From CAMDPA01 sp964574325 (GTDB lineage Bacteria > Pseudomonadota > Alphaproteobacteria > Rhizobiales > Hyphomicrobiaceae), in NCBI GenBank assembly GCA_964574325.1, contig CAZNMY010000011.1, positions 27,975 to 91,974 of the forward strand: a stretch of DNA of 64,000 nt, in the 5' to 3' direction. This document shows positions 25,037-32,882 of the stretch, piece after piece; position 1 is the first letter of the stretch, and each line of letters begins with the position of its first letter. The notes under the pieces are model-generated. The model worked only from the letters and a program-made list of their open reading frames with translations, ran no database searches and was not told the origin of the DNA. Position numbers and translations under genes: made by a program.

Positions 25037-25735
25037 ATGATAGACAATAGACAAATCCGTGCCGCCCGTGCCCTGCTCGAATGGAGCCAGGCCGATCTCG
25101 CCCGTGCCGCCGGCATGGCCGTCTCTTCCATCAAGGCCATCGAAAGCTGCGCCTCGACACCGCGACGGGAAACCCTCGAAGCGATTGCTGCGACCTTCGA
25201 AGCCGCCGGCGTCGATTTCTGTCCGCCATCGGGCGTGCGCTTGAAGTCCGATGTCGTCACTGTTCATCAAGGCCGCGATGCGGCAACCGAGTTGATGAAT
25301 TCCATCCTGCGGCACGCGCCGAACGATCCCTCACAAGAAGTCTGCATCATTGGGCTCGACGAGCAACTGGCCGCCGAGTTGGACGGTCCCGACGTCCATC
25401 CTAATTTGCGTGCGCGCTTGGGGCAGGCCGGCGTCCGCGAGCGCGTCCTGATTGCCGAAGGCGTGAAAGAATTTCTGCGTGACGAAGCCAGCTATCGCTG
25501 GATGCCGCGCGATGGCTTCTGCCGCAACGCTCCCATCTACATCTACGGCGACAAAGTCGCCGTACAGTCCGGCACGCTCCGCCGCCAGACCATCATCATC
25601 GACGCCAAGCCGCTCGCCCAGCATCTGCGCGCCCTGTTCGGCGTGCTGTGGAAGGAATCCGAGACGCCGTGGGACAAGCCCGCCTTTGCTGTGAAACGTA
25701 GTCGTCCGTCGGACGACCTGGAGCAGGTCGCGTGA
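25037..25735 (+). CDS. XRE-type regulator with TrmB-like C-terminal domain
   Basis: A 232-residue protein. Residues 5-60 are a lambda-repressor-like HTH (RAARALLEWSQADLARAAGMAVSSIKAIE). The C-terminal part, 'RDGFCRNAPIYIYGDKVAVQSGTLRRQTIIIDAKPLAQHLRALFGVLWKES', resembles the effector region of TrmB/phospholipase-D-like regulators, which is uncommon with an XRE DNA-binding domain. Its stop overlaps a tiny membrane protein gene (GTGA), so the pair is probably co-translated. The start at 25037 is chosen because the upstream residues look non-native. Confidence 0.8.
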   Translation: MIDNRQIRAARALLEWSQADLARAAGMAVSSIKAIESCASTPRRETLEAIAATFEAAGVDFCPPSGVRLKSDVVTVHQGRDAATELMNSILRHAPNDPSQEVCIIGLDEQLAAELDGPDVHPNLRARLGQAGVRERVLIAEGVKEFLRDEASYRWMPRDGFCRNAPIYIYGDKVAVQSGTLRRQTIIIDAKPLAQHLRALFGVLWKESETPWDKPAFAVKRSRPSDDLEQVA

Positions 25736-25905
25736 GGCCGGCACCCGATCCTCGCTGTCTCAATTCGCCCGTGCGGCGTCTCGCCCGGCGGACCATCGTT
25801 TTTCTTGTGCTGGTCGCGGTCTTTGGAATTGTACTCGGCGCCGGGGCCTGGCTCTTGCGTAGCAGCTTGCCGCAACAAACGGGCGTCTCTGCCTCCAGGA
25901 TATGA
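25732..25905 (+). CDS. Single-span membrane miniprotein (57 aa)
   Basis: GTG start overlapping the regulator's stop. The product has a basic N-terminus (SPVRRLARR) and one strong transmembrane helix at about residues 21-43 (TIVFLVLVAVFGIVLGAGAWLL), followed by a short polar tail. The positive-inside rule puts the N-terminus in the cytoplasm. Small membrane proteins coupled to a regulator can act as sensors or toxins; nothing here decides between these. Confidence 0.5.
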   Translation: MRPAPDPRCLNSPVRRLARRTIVFLVLVAVFGIVLGAGAWLLRSSLPQQTGVSASRI

Positions 25906-26011
25906 TCGACGCGTTCGCCTTCGCTACGTATGGCCGTCCAACTGCTTGAGTCGGCACTTGTGTTTTGGTTTCATGCGCTTGGCGATATGATGGCTTTGAC
26001 CGGATACCTTT

Positions 26012-26863
26012 ATGCCAGCCACGAAAGCCAAAACCCCGACGCCCGCGACCATTGTTCCCCCTGGGGGCGTGACAGGGCATGCGCATCCTCGATGTTTCGC
26101 GTCGGTCGATAACAATTGCGCGAACCGCATCTCACGTGAGCACTTCATCTCCGAAACTCTGCTGCGTCAGATCGAGCTGAACAACACAGCCAAGATTGCT
26201 GGCTTGCGCTGGTAGCAACCGCAGTCGTTCAACATCCTGCCGCTCAAAGGGCTGGCATCGAACATCCTCTGCGAGAGGCACAATAACGCACTCAGTCCAC
26301 TCGACGCTGCCGTCGGAGCGTTCACGCTGGCTATCGGCGCGATTGATGGCGAGTTGCATCCCAAGTCGACCAGCGCCAGGTTTGTACGATATGAGTTTTG
26401 CGGTGAGGACATCGAGCGCTGGATGCTGAAGTGCCTGATCGGCATGGTCGTCTCCGGCAACATCGGCGGCGTTCTCAAGAGTGAGTGTCACGATCTGCTC
26501 TTTGATCGCGTCCCCTGGCCGACAGGATGGGGCCTCTATTGGCTGCACGACAAAGGCGGCACCGCCTATCACTCTCAGAGTTTTGCCATCTCGACCGATG
26601 TCCACCCGCAAACCGAAGTGATCGTGCTCGTGCGCTTCACGTTTCGCGGCATGCCGTTCGGATTGTGCCTCGGGAGGCCCGATCATCCCACGCAGTTCGG
26701 AGTTCTCAGGCCGAAGTCGCTGACGTTCAAGACTAGTGAACGCACGCGCACCGTCGTTCTGAATTGGTCACGCAGTCGGTCTGGCTATCCCATCATACTC
26801 AACCGAGCTGGAAGTTATGACGGCCCTCCGCCCAATTGGCAGGAATGGGAACGTGAAAGCTGA
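26012..26863 (+). pseudogene. HNH-type endonuclease gene interrupted by one in-frame TAG
   Basis: The frame starting MPATKAKTPTPATIVPPGG contains 'NRISREHFISETLLRQ', stops at TAG (26213-26215), and continues in the same frame with 'NILPLKGLASNILCERHNNALSPLDAAVGAF' and about 150 more residues to 26863. SREH plus C-x-x-HN are typical of HNH-family nucleases. Without the TAG the product would be about 283 residues. No frameshift is present, so a single base change explains the break. Readthrough or a sequencing error cannot be excluded. Confidence 0.65.
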
Positions 26864-27039
26864 CGACGTAGGTGTCGAAAGAACATTTGGACGTGTCCCC
26901 GCGCGAAGGGCACGGGGTCGGGCTGTAGTCGGTCGTGAACAACGACCGACCGGAGCCCCACGGCTCGAAGTGGGTTGCAGACGAGGGTCTCCGCCCATAC
27001 GGGTCACCATCCCTCACGCAAGGCATAGCATGGCAGATG

Positions 27040-27327
27040 TCAGGGGCGGCACCCGTCACTTGGATTGCGCGCGCCGATTACGGTCGTGCTTACGACCTTG
27101 AGCTGCGGCGGCCAGAACACGGCAGGAATATCGAGGCCGTACCATCTGCACATGAAGTGCAGCTCGACGGCCAGCGGCAGAAGACGTCCGGCCTCCCAAT
27201 CCTCGATGACCGAGACCGGATAGCTGAAACTGCGTGCAATCCGCTCGATCTTGAAACCGCGCGTCTGCCTGCCAAGCCGCAAATGGCGGGCAATGTTCTG
27301 CCGGCTGTACTCGGGAATCCTCGGCAT
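27040..27327 (-). CDS. HTH-type small regulator (95 aa)
   Basis: A 95-residue protein starting MPRIPEYSRQNIARHLRLGRQTRGF. Residues 10-60 fit an XRE-type helix-turn-helix (RLGRQTRGFKIERIARSFSYPVSVIEDWEAGRLLP), although helix 3 diverges from consensus. The ATG at 27327 has GAGG upstream. Likely DNA-binding; targets unknown. Confidence 0.6.
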   Translation of the reverse strand: MPRIPEYSRQNIARHLRLGRQTRGFKIERIARSFSYPVSVIEDWEAGRLLPLAVELHFMCRWYGLDIPAVFWPPQLKVVSTTVIGARNPSDGCRP

Positions 27328-27757
27328 GAAGCCCTCGCTCCGCACGCTGCCGCGATCAGGCAAGTTCGACCCGACAGGATCATCTTGCCATCGTGCTCAG
27401 GTCCGTCAAGGCGGCATCCACACTCACACCGGCCTTGACCGACCTTGCGCGCGACGGCCGCGGCCACACGCGGTCGGGGCGAAGGAAAGCCTTCGGCGAG
27501 GTCGAACCAAGGAAATGGCCGGCAAGGGATGAAGCTGCTGATGGCTGCACCTGGGTAGGCGTCGAAGTGCTTCACGTTTCGGGGGGCGACAGCGCGATCG
27601 CGGAGTATGGGGCGCGGGAGTTGGAGTGCGGTTTGCGCGTGATGAAGATCCATCCTCGTTGGGACGCGATCGAAGTACGCGCTATCAACTTGATCGATTT
27701 CAGTTGGGACGCTTGACGTCCAGGCATTGGCCTCCTCGTCACAACAGGAGACCCGAC
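27328..27757 (+). other. Intergenic region without a supported gene
   Basis: Open frames exist on both strands (for example GTG 27393 to 27716 on plus), but none has a ribosome binding site or recognisable domain. The region lies between the minus-strand HTH gene and the plus-strand ArdC operon and should carry the promoters of both. No clear repeat was seen. Confidence 0.45.
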
Positions 27758-28177
27758 ATGCCAACTCTCACCGCCGATCCACGCTCTGTCATCATCGCAC
27801 CGGCCGTCATCAGCGCCGCGCTCGATTGCCTCGGCGTGCTCGCCGACATCGATCCAATCGAACCTCGGCACATGCATCGCATTGCGCTCGCGCTCGGATG
27901 CCGCGAACCGGAAGCCACCGCCGTCACCTTGCGCCTGCTCGCAACTGCTGCTGTGCTCAACGATGATCGCTGGTTGCCGTGGTCGCGCTTCCACAGAAAC
28001 CAAACCGCTGACGGGCGGCGCATCTTCGATGCCGCGCTGATGCACACCGTCGCTAGCCTGCCGCTCGACCGTCGCGGACGCTTCGATGCCGGTGTCTTCT
28101 TCGACCAGCTGCTGCACATCCTTGCGGACCCGCAGATCACCCATGGTTCAGGCGGCGCCCACGCCTGGCGTCAGTGA
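27758..28177 (+). CDS. Hypothetical protein of the ardC operon (139 aa)
   Basis: A 139-residue protein with ribosome binding site CAGGAG 8 bases before the ATG. It is helical (PAVISAALDCLGVLADIDPIEPRHMHRIALALGC). No catalytic motif is seen. It opens the plus-strand operon leading to ardC and is likely an accessory gene of the element. Family unknown. Confidence 0.7.
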   Translation: MPTLTADPRSVIIAPAVISAALDCLGVLADIDPIEPRHMHRIALALGCREPEATAVTLRLLATAAVLNDDRWLPWSRFHRNQTADGRRIFDAALMHTVASLPLDRRGRFDAGVFFDQLLHILADPQITHGSGGAHAWRQ

Positions 28178-28319
28178 ACCGTCACTCCAGAAAGGCCAGT
28201 GCCACAGGCCAGAACGGCCACGGCAATTCCGGCCATCGCCACTCTCAGACTTATCCGATGCCCGTCACGTCCCTAGCCTGACGGCGTTCCATTCCTTCAT
28301 CACACTAGGAGATCACATC

Positions 28320-28934
28320 ATGACCCATCCCAACATGACCCCGGCCAACGGGGCCACCGCCCCTGCAACCGCCGACACCGCCAGCGGGTTCTTCGTTAAC
28401 GCCGGCACGCACGCCGGTTGGTTCACCACCCCCGACGGCGACATCTACGACATTCGCAAGCTCGAACCACGCGAAGTGACCGATCCGCGCAATGGTGAAA
28501 TCACCACCATCTGGGGCGGCTACGCCACGGCACGCGATCGCGAACTCGCAGCCAAGGATTCCATTCTGCAAGCCGACTTCAAGAAGACCGGTGAGCGGCC
28601 CGCTGATCTGTTTGCACCCGAAGCCCGCGACATTCCGCTCTACATCACGCTGCGCAATCGTCCCGGCAAAGGATACAGCGACATCGGCTCGTTCTGGAAT
28701 GCACGCGGCCGCTACACCATCTTTGCTCGCGATCTCGAAGGCAAACGTGGCCTACGTTTTGGCGGCAATGTGCTGGCGTGGAAATCCGCTGCCGCACTCG
28801 AGGCCGAACGAGCCGCCCAGGCTCCGAAACCAGATGCTGCACCTGTTGCCACGCCCGATGGGCAAGCTGCCCGCGATGGTGCCGCCAAGCGTGCCGGCAA
28901 AGGCCGCACGGCCACGCCGCGCGCCGATGCCTGA
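28320..28934 (+). CDS. Hypothetical protein upstream of ardC (204 aa)
   Basis: A 204-residue protein: a low-complexity N-terminus (about 25 residues rich in Ala/Thr/Pro), a compact central domain (AGWFTTPDGDIYDIRKL...IPLYITLRNRPGKGYSDIGSFWNARGRYTIFARDLEGK), and an Ala/Lys-rich tail. AGGAG precedes the ATG. Gene pairs of this type next to ardC are common in rhizobial-type plasmids as I recall them; the function is unknown. Confidence 0.75.
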   Translation: MTHPNMTPANGATAPATADTASGFFVNAGTHAGWFTTPDGDIYDIRKLEPREVTDPRNGEITTIWGGYATARDRELAAKDSILQADFKKTGERPADLFAPEARDIPLYITLRNRPGKGYSDIGSFWNARGRYTIFARDLEGKRGLRFGGNVLAWKSAAALEAERAAQAPKPDAAPVATPDGQAARDGAAKRAGKGRTATPRADA

Positions 28935-28953
28935 ATACCGTCTGACTGCGTTT

Positions 28954-29032
28954 GGGAGACGTTGGGCGTTGCCGCCTGGCGTCTCCTTTCGCTGCCGGGG
29001 CCCCGTTGGGCGAACCCCAGCAGCGAAAGGAG
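28954..29032 (+). promoter_or_regulatory. Two mutually exclusive hairpins in the ardC leader
   Basis: Hairpin A pairs 28954-28968 with 28973-28987 (15 consecutive pairs counting G-U, loop TTGC). Hairpin B pairs CTCCTTTCGCTGC (28983-28995) perfectly with GCAGCGAAAGGAG (29020-29032). They compete for 28983-28987. The right arm of B contains AAAGGAG, the ribosome binding site of ardC (ATG at 29043). B should therefore block ardC translation and A should free it. Alternatively the folded single strand acts as a promoter after conjugative entry. Confidence 0.6.
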
Positions 29033-29042
29033 CCCACAAAAC

Positions 29043-30263
29043 ATGGCCAGAAAGCCCAGAACCTACAGCACCCTCCCCCACGCCGACGGCACGACGGCAC
29101 GCCATCAGGACGGCACGAGCCAGGCGAAGGCAGAAGCATCGCCACGCCAGAAGATCGACGTGCACGAGGCCATCACGCAGAAGATCATCGCCGCGATCGA
29201 GGCTGGCGCGGGCAGCTTCGAAATGCCCTGGCACCGGCCCGGTGTCGCCTACACCATACCGACAAACGCAGCGACCGATAAAGCCTATCGCGGCTCGAAC
29301 ATCCTCTCACTGTGGATCGATGCTGACGCCAAGAAATTCGAGCACCAGGTCTGGGCCACGTACAAGCAATACACCGAGCTAGGCGCACAGGTCCGCAAGG
29401 GCGAAAAAGGCTCCCTCATCGTCAAGTACGGCGAATGGGTGCCGAAGGCGCAATCCAGTGCTGCTGCAGGCGGGCAATCGCAGCGCCGGCAAAACAGCCC
29501 GGATACGAGTGGACATCCCAAGGGCGAGCAAAGTGATGATGACGGCAAACGCCTGTTCGCCAAAGCCGCCTGGGTGTTCAACATCGACCAGGTCGATGCC
29601 CCGGCTGAGCTGCGCGAGCGTTTGCTGCCAGCGGTCGTTCAGCGGCCGGATCTGACGACTCGCCTCGCCCATGTTGACGCGTTCATTGCAGCCACCGGGG
29701 CCGAATTCCGCGAAGGCGGACAACGCGCCTTCTACCGCCATCGCGATAGCCGTGGTGAGGGTGACTTCATCCAGATGCCGCCGCGCGATCTGTTCACCGG
29801 TACCAGCACTTCGACGCCAACCGAGAGCTTCGAAAGTACTAGGCTTCATGAACTGACCCATTGGGTCGGCGCGGAACACAGGCTGAATAGAAAATTCGGC
29901 GAGCGCTTCGGCGACAAAGAATACGCGTTCGAAGAACTGGTTGCGGAATTGTCGGCGGCGTTTCTGTGCGCCGAACTGGCCATCACCAACACACCGCGCG
30001 CGGACCACGCCCAGTATTGCGCCTCGTGGCTGGAAGTCTTGAAGGGCGATGCCAAGGCGATTTTCACCGCCGCATCTTTGGCGACGCGTGCCGTTGCGTA
30101 TCTCAATGAGTTGCAGCCCGCTGCAGTCATGGCTCCTGACGTCGATGGCACGCGCGCGAAAGGTGCTGATGGTGACGCGTTGGAGCCAGACAGGCCAAGT
30201 GCCCGCGATGGTGCCGATCGCATGGCTCCGTCACGGTCCGCGAAATCAGGTGGTCCGAGATGA
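29043..30263 (+). CDS. ardC: ArdC-type antirestriction protein
   Basis: A 406-residue protein of the ArdC family. The N-terminal ssDNA-binding domain spans about residues 35-185 (QKIDVHEAITQKIIAAIEAGAGSFEMPWHRP...AYRGSNILSL) and the C-terminal metallopeptidase-like domain carries HELTHW (H269, E270, H273). ArdC proteins protect transferred DNA from host restriction during conjugation. The Ser/Gln/Asp-rich insert around residues 136-170 is a linker. Its stop overlaps the next gene by 4 bases. Confidence 0.92.
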   Translation: MARKPRTYSTLPHADGTTARHQDGTSQAKAEASPRQKIDVHEAITQKIIAAIEAGAGSFEMPWHRPGVAYTIPTNAATDKAYRGSNILSLWIDADAKKFEHQVWATYKQYTELGAQVRKGEKGSLIVKYGEWVPKAQSSAAAGGQSQRRQNSPDTSGHPKGEQSDDDGKRLFAKAAWVFNIDQVDAPAELRERLLPAVVQRPDLTTRLAHVDAFIAATGAEFREGGQRAFYRHRDSRGEGDFIQMPPRDLFTGTSTSTPTESFESTRLHELTHWVGAEHRLNRKFGERFGDKEYAFEELVAELSAAFLCAELAITNTPRADHAQYCASWLEVLKGDAKAIFTAASLATRAVAYLNELQPAAVMAPDVDGTRAKGADGDALEPDRPSARDGADRMAPSRSAKSGGPR

Positions 30264-30952
30264 CCGGCCGCACAAGCAACACACCGGCTCATTCTGCAAC
30301 CGCTCCGAAGTTGGAACTCCAGCGCATACGCGTTCGTGCCGATGGTTACGACACGAGTGGAGCCTACTGGGGTGCCGGCCCCGACGCGTTTGTTGCGTCC
30401 CTACAGGACGGCGCACAGGAAATTACCGTTCGCGCAAAATCCACAGCCGAAGCGCGTCTGAAAGTTGCCGCCGAACTCGCGCGAGCACCGGGTGCGGCGA
30501 AGGTCGCCCAGCACGACCAGCTCGGCGGCGCGTCGCCCAACAAGTCGCGCTATGAGATCGAATGGCGCGATCCTGTTGCCGGTTCGCCTACGCGTATCCG
30601 CATCACCCACTCGCGCGACTATCTGATCGCTGGGCAGGATCATGTAGAGGTGGAAGCGCTGACACCGAAGAAGGCGGCATTGCCGATCACCGGCACGGGA
30701 TACCGTTCGCAGTTCCTGCCCGCGCTGGAATTGGTCAACGCCGGCGGCCCCGTGACGTTCGTTACCGCCTGGCTCGACCGAGAAGCCAAGAATAAGCACT
30801 GGCAGAAGCGGCAGACCGTTCGTCAGCAGGGCGACTTGTTCCAATGGGCCGATGCCAACACCGAGGTTGGCAAACGCAAGCGATCTGTCAAGTCGAAGCG
30901 GCCCAATTCCAAGCCAGCACCGTCGCGGCGGAGCGATCGTGATCCCGCATGA
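30260..30952 (+). CDS. Hypothetical protein coupled to ardC (230 aa)
   Basis: A 230-residue protein. Residues about 20-90 have an alternating strand/helix pattern (GPDAFVASLQDGAQEITVRAKSTAEARLKVAAELARAPG), the middle is beta-rich, and the last 30 residues are very basic (KRKRSVKSKRPNSKP), suggesting nucleic-acid contact. ATGA overlap with ardC and with the next gene indicates a coupled set. No family recognised. Confidence 0.75.
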   Translation: MTGRTSNTPAHSATAPKLELQRIRVRADGYDTSGAYWGAGPDAFVASLQDGAQEITVRAKSTAEARLKVAAELARAPGAAKVAQHDQLGGASPNKSRYEIEWRDPVAGSPTRIRITHSRDYLIAGQDHVEVEALTPKKAALPITGTGYRSQFLPALELVNAGGPVTFVTAWLDREAKNKHWQKRQTVRQQGDLFQWADANTEVGKRKRSVKSKRPNSKPAPSRRSDRDPA

Positions 30953-31431
30953 TTTTGACACGGCGTGAGCGGCAGGCCCAGGGACAGGCCGCCGAAGACC
31001 GGTTCCGCACCTGGCTGGACCGATGCCACCTGCCGCACATCTATGTCGAGCAGTCGCCCATGACCATCCCGCAGCATCTGCGCGGTGAGATCAAGCGCCC
31101 GGATTTTCTGGTCGGCGTTCCCACCATCGGCACACTCGCCGTCGATGTGAAGGCCAAGCGCGTCTACCAGGATGCCATCCTGATCGACGTCTACGAGCAT
31201 CGCACGCTGCTGGCCTTCGAGACGTTCTTCAACATTTCCGTCTGGTTCGCCTGCTTTCCGCCCGACGCGCCCCACACCTGTCATCTGTTCTTGAACCGCA
31301 GTCTGGCTGGGCTGGAGGCGTCGACGGTCAAGGGCAAGGCCATCGTCACTGTACCGCTGCGGCTGACCCGGCCCGTCGATGAGCGGCGGGATTTCATGGC
31401 GGCGCTGCTGGGGGCGATCAGCCTCAGGTGA
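30949..31431 (+). CDS. PD-(D/E)XK-like nuclease fold protein
   Basis: A 160-residue protein. The segment 'RGEIKRPDFLVGVPTIGTLAVDVKAKRV' (residues about 40-67) fits the PD-(D/E)XK core: D in RPDF, a strand, then D-x-K (DVKAK). An upstream Glu (AAEDRF, about residue 16) could complete the metal site. It may be a plasmid-encoded nuclease or Holliday-junction-type enzyme, or an inactive relative. It is the last gene of the ardC operon, with 130 bases before the GTPase system. Confidence 0.65.
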   Translation: MILTRRERQAQGQAAEDRFRTWLDRCHLPHIYVEQSPMTIPQHLRGEIKRPDFLVGVPTIGTLAVDVKAKRVYQDAILIDVYEHRTLLAFETFFNISVWFACFPPDAPHTCHLFLNRSLAGLEASTVKGKAIVTVPLRLTRPVDERRDFMAALLGAISLR

Positions 31432-31513
31432 CGACGCAACTAACTGCCTGTTCCATAAAACGGTTCTGGGCGTCCGTCGTTGGCAAAGATATCCCCAATT
31501 ACCCACGCCGAAT

Positions 31514-31529
31514 CAGCTGCACACAGCTG
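31514..31529. promoter_or_regulatory. Paired CAGCTG palindromes before the GTPase system
   Basis: CAGCTG-CACA-CAGCTG lies 33 bases upstream of the first gene of the GTPase operon, in the only intergenic gap (130 bases) preceding it. Twin palindromes 10 bases apart are suitable for a dimeric regulator. No regulator is encoded in the operon itself. Confidence 0.35.
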
Positions 31530-31561
31530 CCAATCGGTACAAAATGCCGTAGACACATGGC

Positions 31562-32881
31562 ATGCTTATTTTGCATCTGTCCGACATTCACTTCCGCGAA
31601 CCCGAGTGCACGACGCCAGAACTCGATGAGAACCGGCACGTGCGCACGAGGTTGATGCATGATGCCCGACGGCGCTGCAAAGCACTCGGCGGGCTCGATG
31701 CTATTCTCGTTGGCGGGGACATCGCATTTAAAGGTCACCCCGCCGAATATGAAGCAGCCCATGCATGGCTTGTCGATCTCGCCGATCAATGTGGTTGCCC
31801 AGTCGAGCGTATCTACGTCATCCCTGGAAACCACGACGTCGACCGCGGGGCTATTGCTCGCTCCCAAGCGACCCAGAACACACATCGGGCTATTCGCGAA
31901 GCTGCCAGCCACACTCGCAAGAACGTTTTACTTGCTCAGTTGCGCGATGCAGATGCCGGCCGTGCTTTGTTCACGCCCTTGACCGCCTACAATGATTTTG
32001 CGGCTCGCTTTAGCTGTCAGGTCAGCCCCCCGTACAAGATCTATTGGCGACAGGAGTTGCCTCTCGATGGAGGTCTGCGGCTGCGCATCAATGGGTTGAC
32101 CTCCACATTCCTGTCGGGCGAGGCAGGTCGGGTTGAGGACCGTGATCTCTATCTGAGCCCACTACAGACCGCCTTCGATCCCGAAGATGACGTGGTGCAT
32201 CTGGTGCTCTGCCACCATCCACCTGACTGGTTCATCGACGGCGACGAGGTCGACGACGCGATTCGCGGTCGCGCCGCTATCCACCTTTTCGGCCACAAAC
32301 ACCGCCAGCGCGTGCAGCAGGACGTCAGCTACATTCGCTTCAGCGCCGGAGCGGTCAATCCTGATCGAACAGAAGGCAACTGGCAGCCAGGTTACAATCT
32401 GATCGGCCTGGAAGTACAAGGTGAAGGAGAATCCCGTACCCTTTGCGTCGAGGCCCATGTGCTCGAATGGCAGGCGAACCCGGACGGATACCGTGCCAAG
32501 CTTGCGACCGACGAGGCACTCGTGTGGCGTCACCGCATTCGCGTTCCCTCATGGATACCACCTACGGCTACGGTGCGCCCGGTTTCGCCACTGGCACCAT
32601 TGGCTTCAGCGCCAGCAACAGCGGCGTCGCCTGAAGCGGCGATGTCTGCGAGCTCCGACAGCGAAATTGCCATGGGACTGCCCCCGAACCGCAATCTCAT
32701 CTATCGTTTTTGGCGGCTCACTGTCAGTCAGCGCCGCGAAATCATAGATCGCTTCAACTTGCTCGAGCCCGGTGAGGATCGTCTGCCGGAACCCGAACGA
32801 TATGGCCGTGCCCTGCTCCGCGCCCGCGACAGAGCCCTCCTTGATGACATCGGGCGCGAGATACAACGCCTGGAGACTTAG
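31562..32881 (+). CDS. Calcineurin-like phosphoesterase with C-terminal adaptor domain
   Basis: A 439-residue protein. The metallophosphoesterase core has all five motifs: SDIH (D8, H10), GGD (D53), GNHD (N90-D92), CHH (H218/H219) and GHKH (H245, H247), so it should be an active two-metal enzyme cleaving a phosphoester (nucleic acid, nucleotide or other). After a Pro/Ala/Ser linker (about 340-370) a 69-residue helical domain follows (NLIYRFWRLTVSQRREIIDRFNLL), which I assign to the GTPase-associated adaptor domain (GAAD) from memory. First gene of the five-gene system and its likely effector. No strong ribosome binding site is visible. Confidence 0.85.
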   Translation: MLILHLSDIHFREPECTTPELDENRHVRTRLMHDARRRCKALGGLDAILVGGDIAFKGHPAEYEAAHAWLVDLADQCGCPVERIYVIPGNHDVDRGAIARSQATQNTHRAIREAASHTRKNVLLAQLRDADAGRALFTPLTAYNDFAARFSCQVSPPYKIYWRQELPLDGGLRLRINGLTSTFLSGEAGRVEDRDLYLSPLQTAFDPEDDVVHLVLCHHPPDWFIDGDEVDDAIRGRAAIHLFGHKHRQRVQQDVSYIRFSAGAVNPDRTEGNWQPGYNLIGLEVQGEGESRTLCVEAHVLEWQANPDGYRAKLATDEALVWRHRIRVPSWIPPTATVRPVSPLAPLASAPATAASPEAAMSASSDSEIAMGLPPNRNLIYRFWRLTVSQRREIIDRFNLLEPGEDRLPEPERYGRALLRARDRALLDDIGREIQRLET

Positions 32882-32882
32882 C

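Noticed and set aside
27090..27764. 224-residue minus-strand frame
   Set aside because: It overlaps the HTH gene in another frame, is rich in Cys/Arg with low-complexity character, and matches no family.
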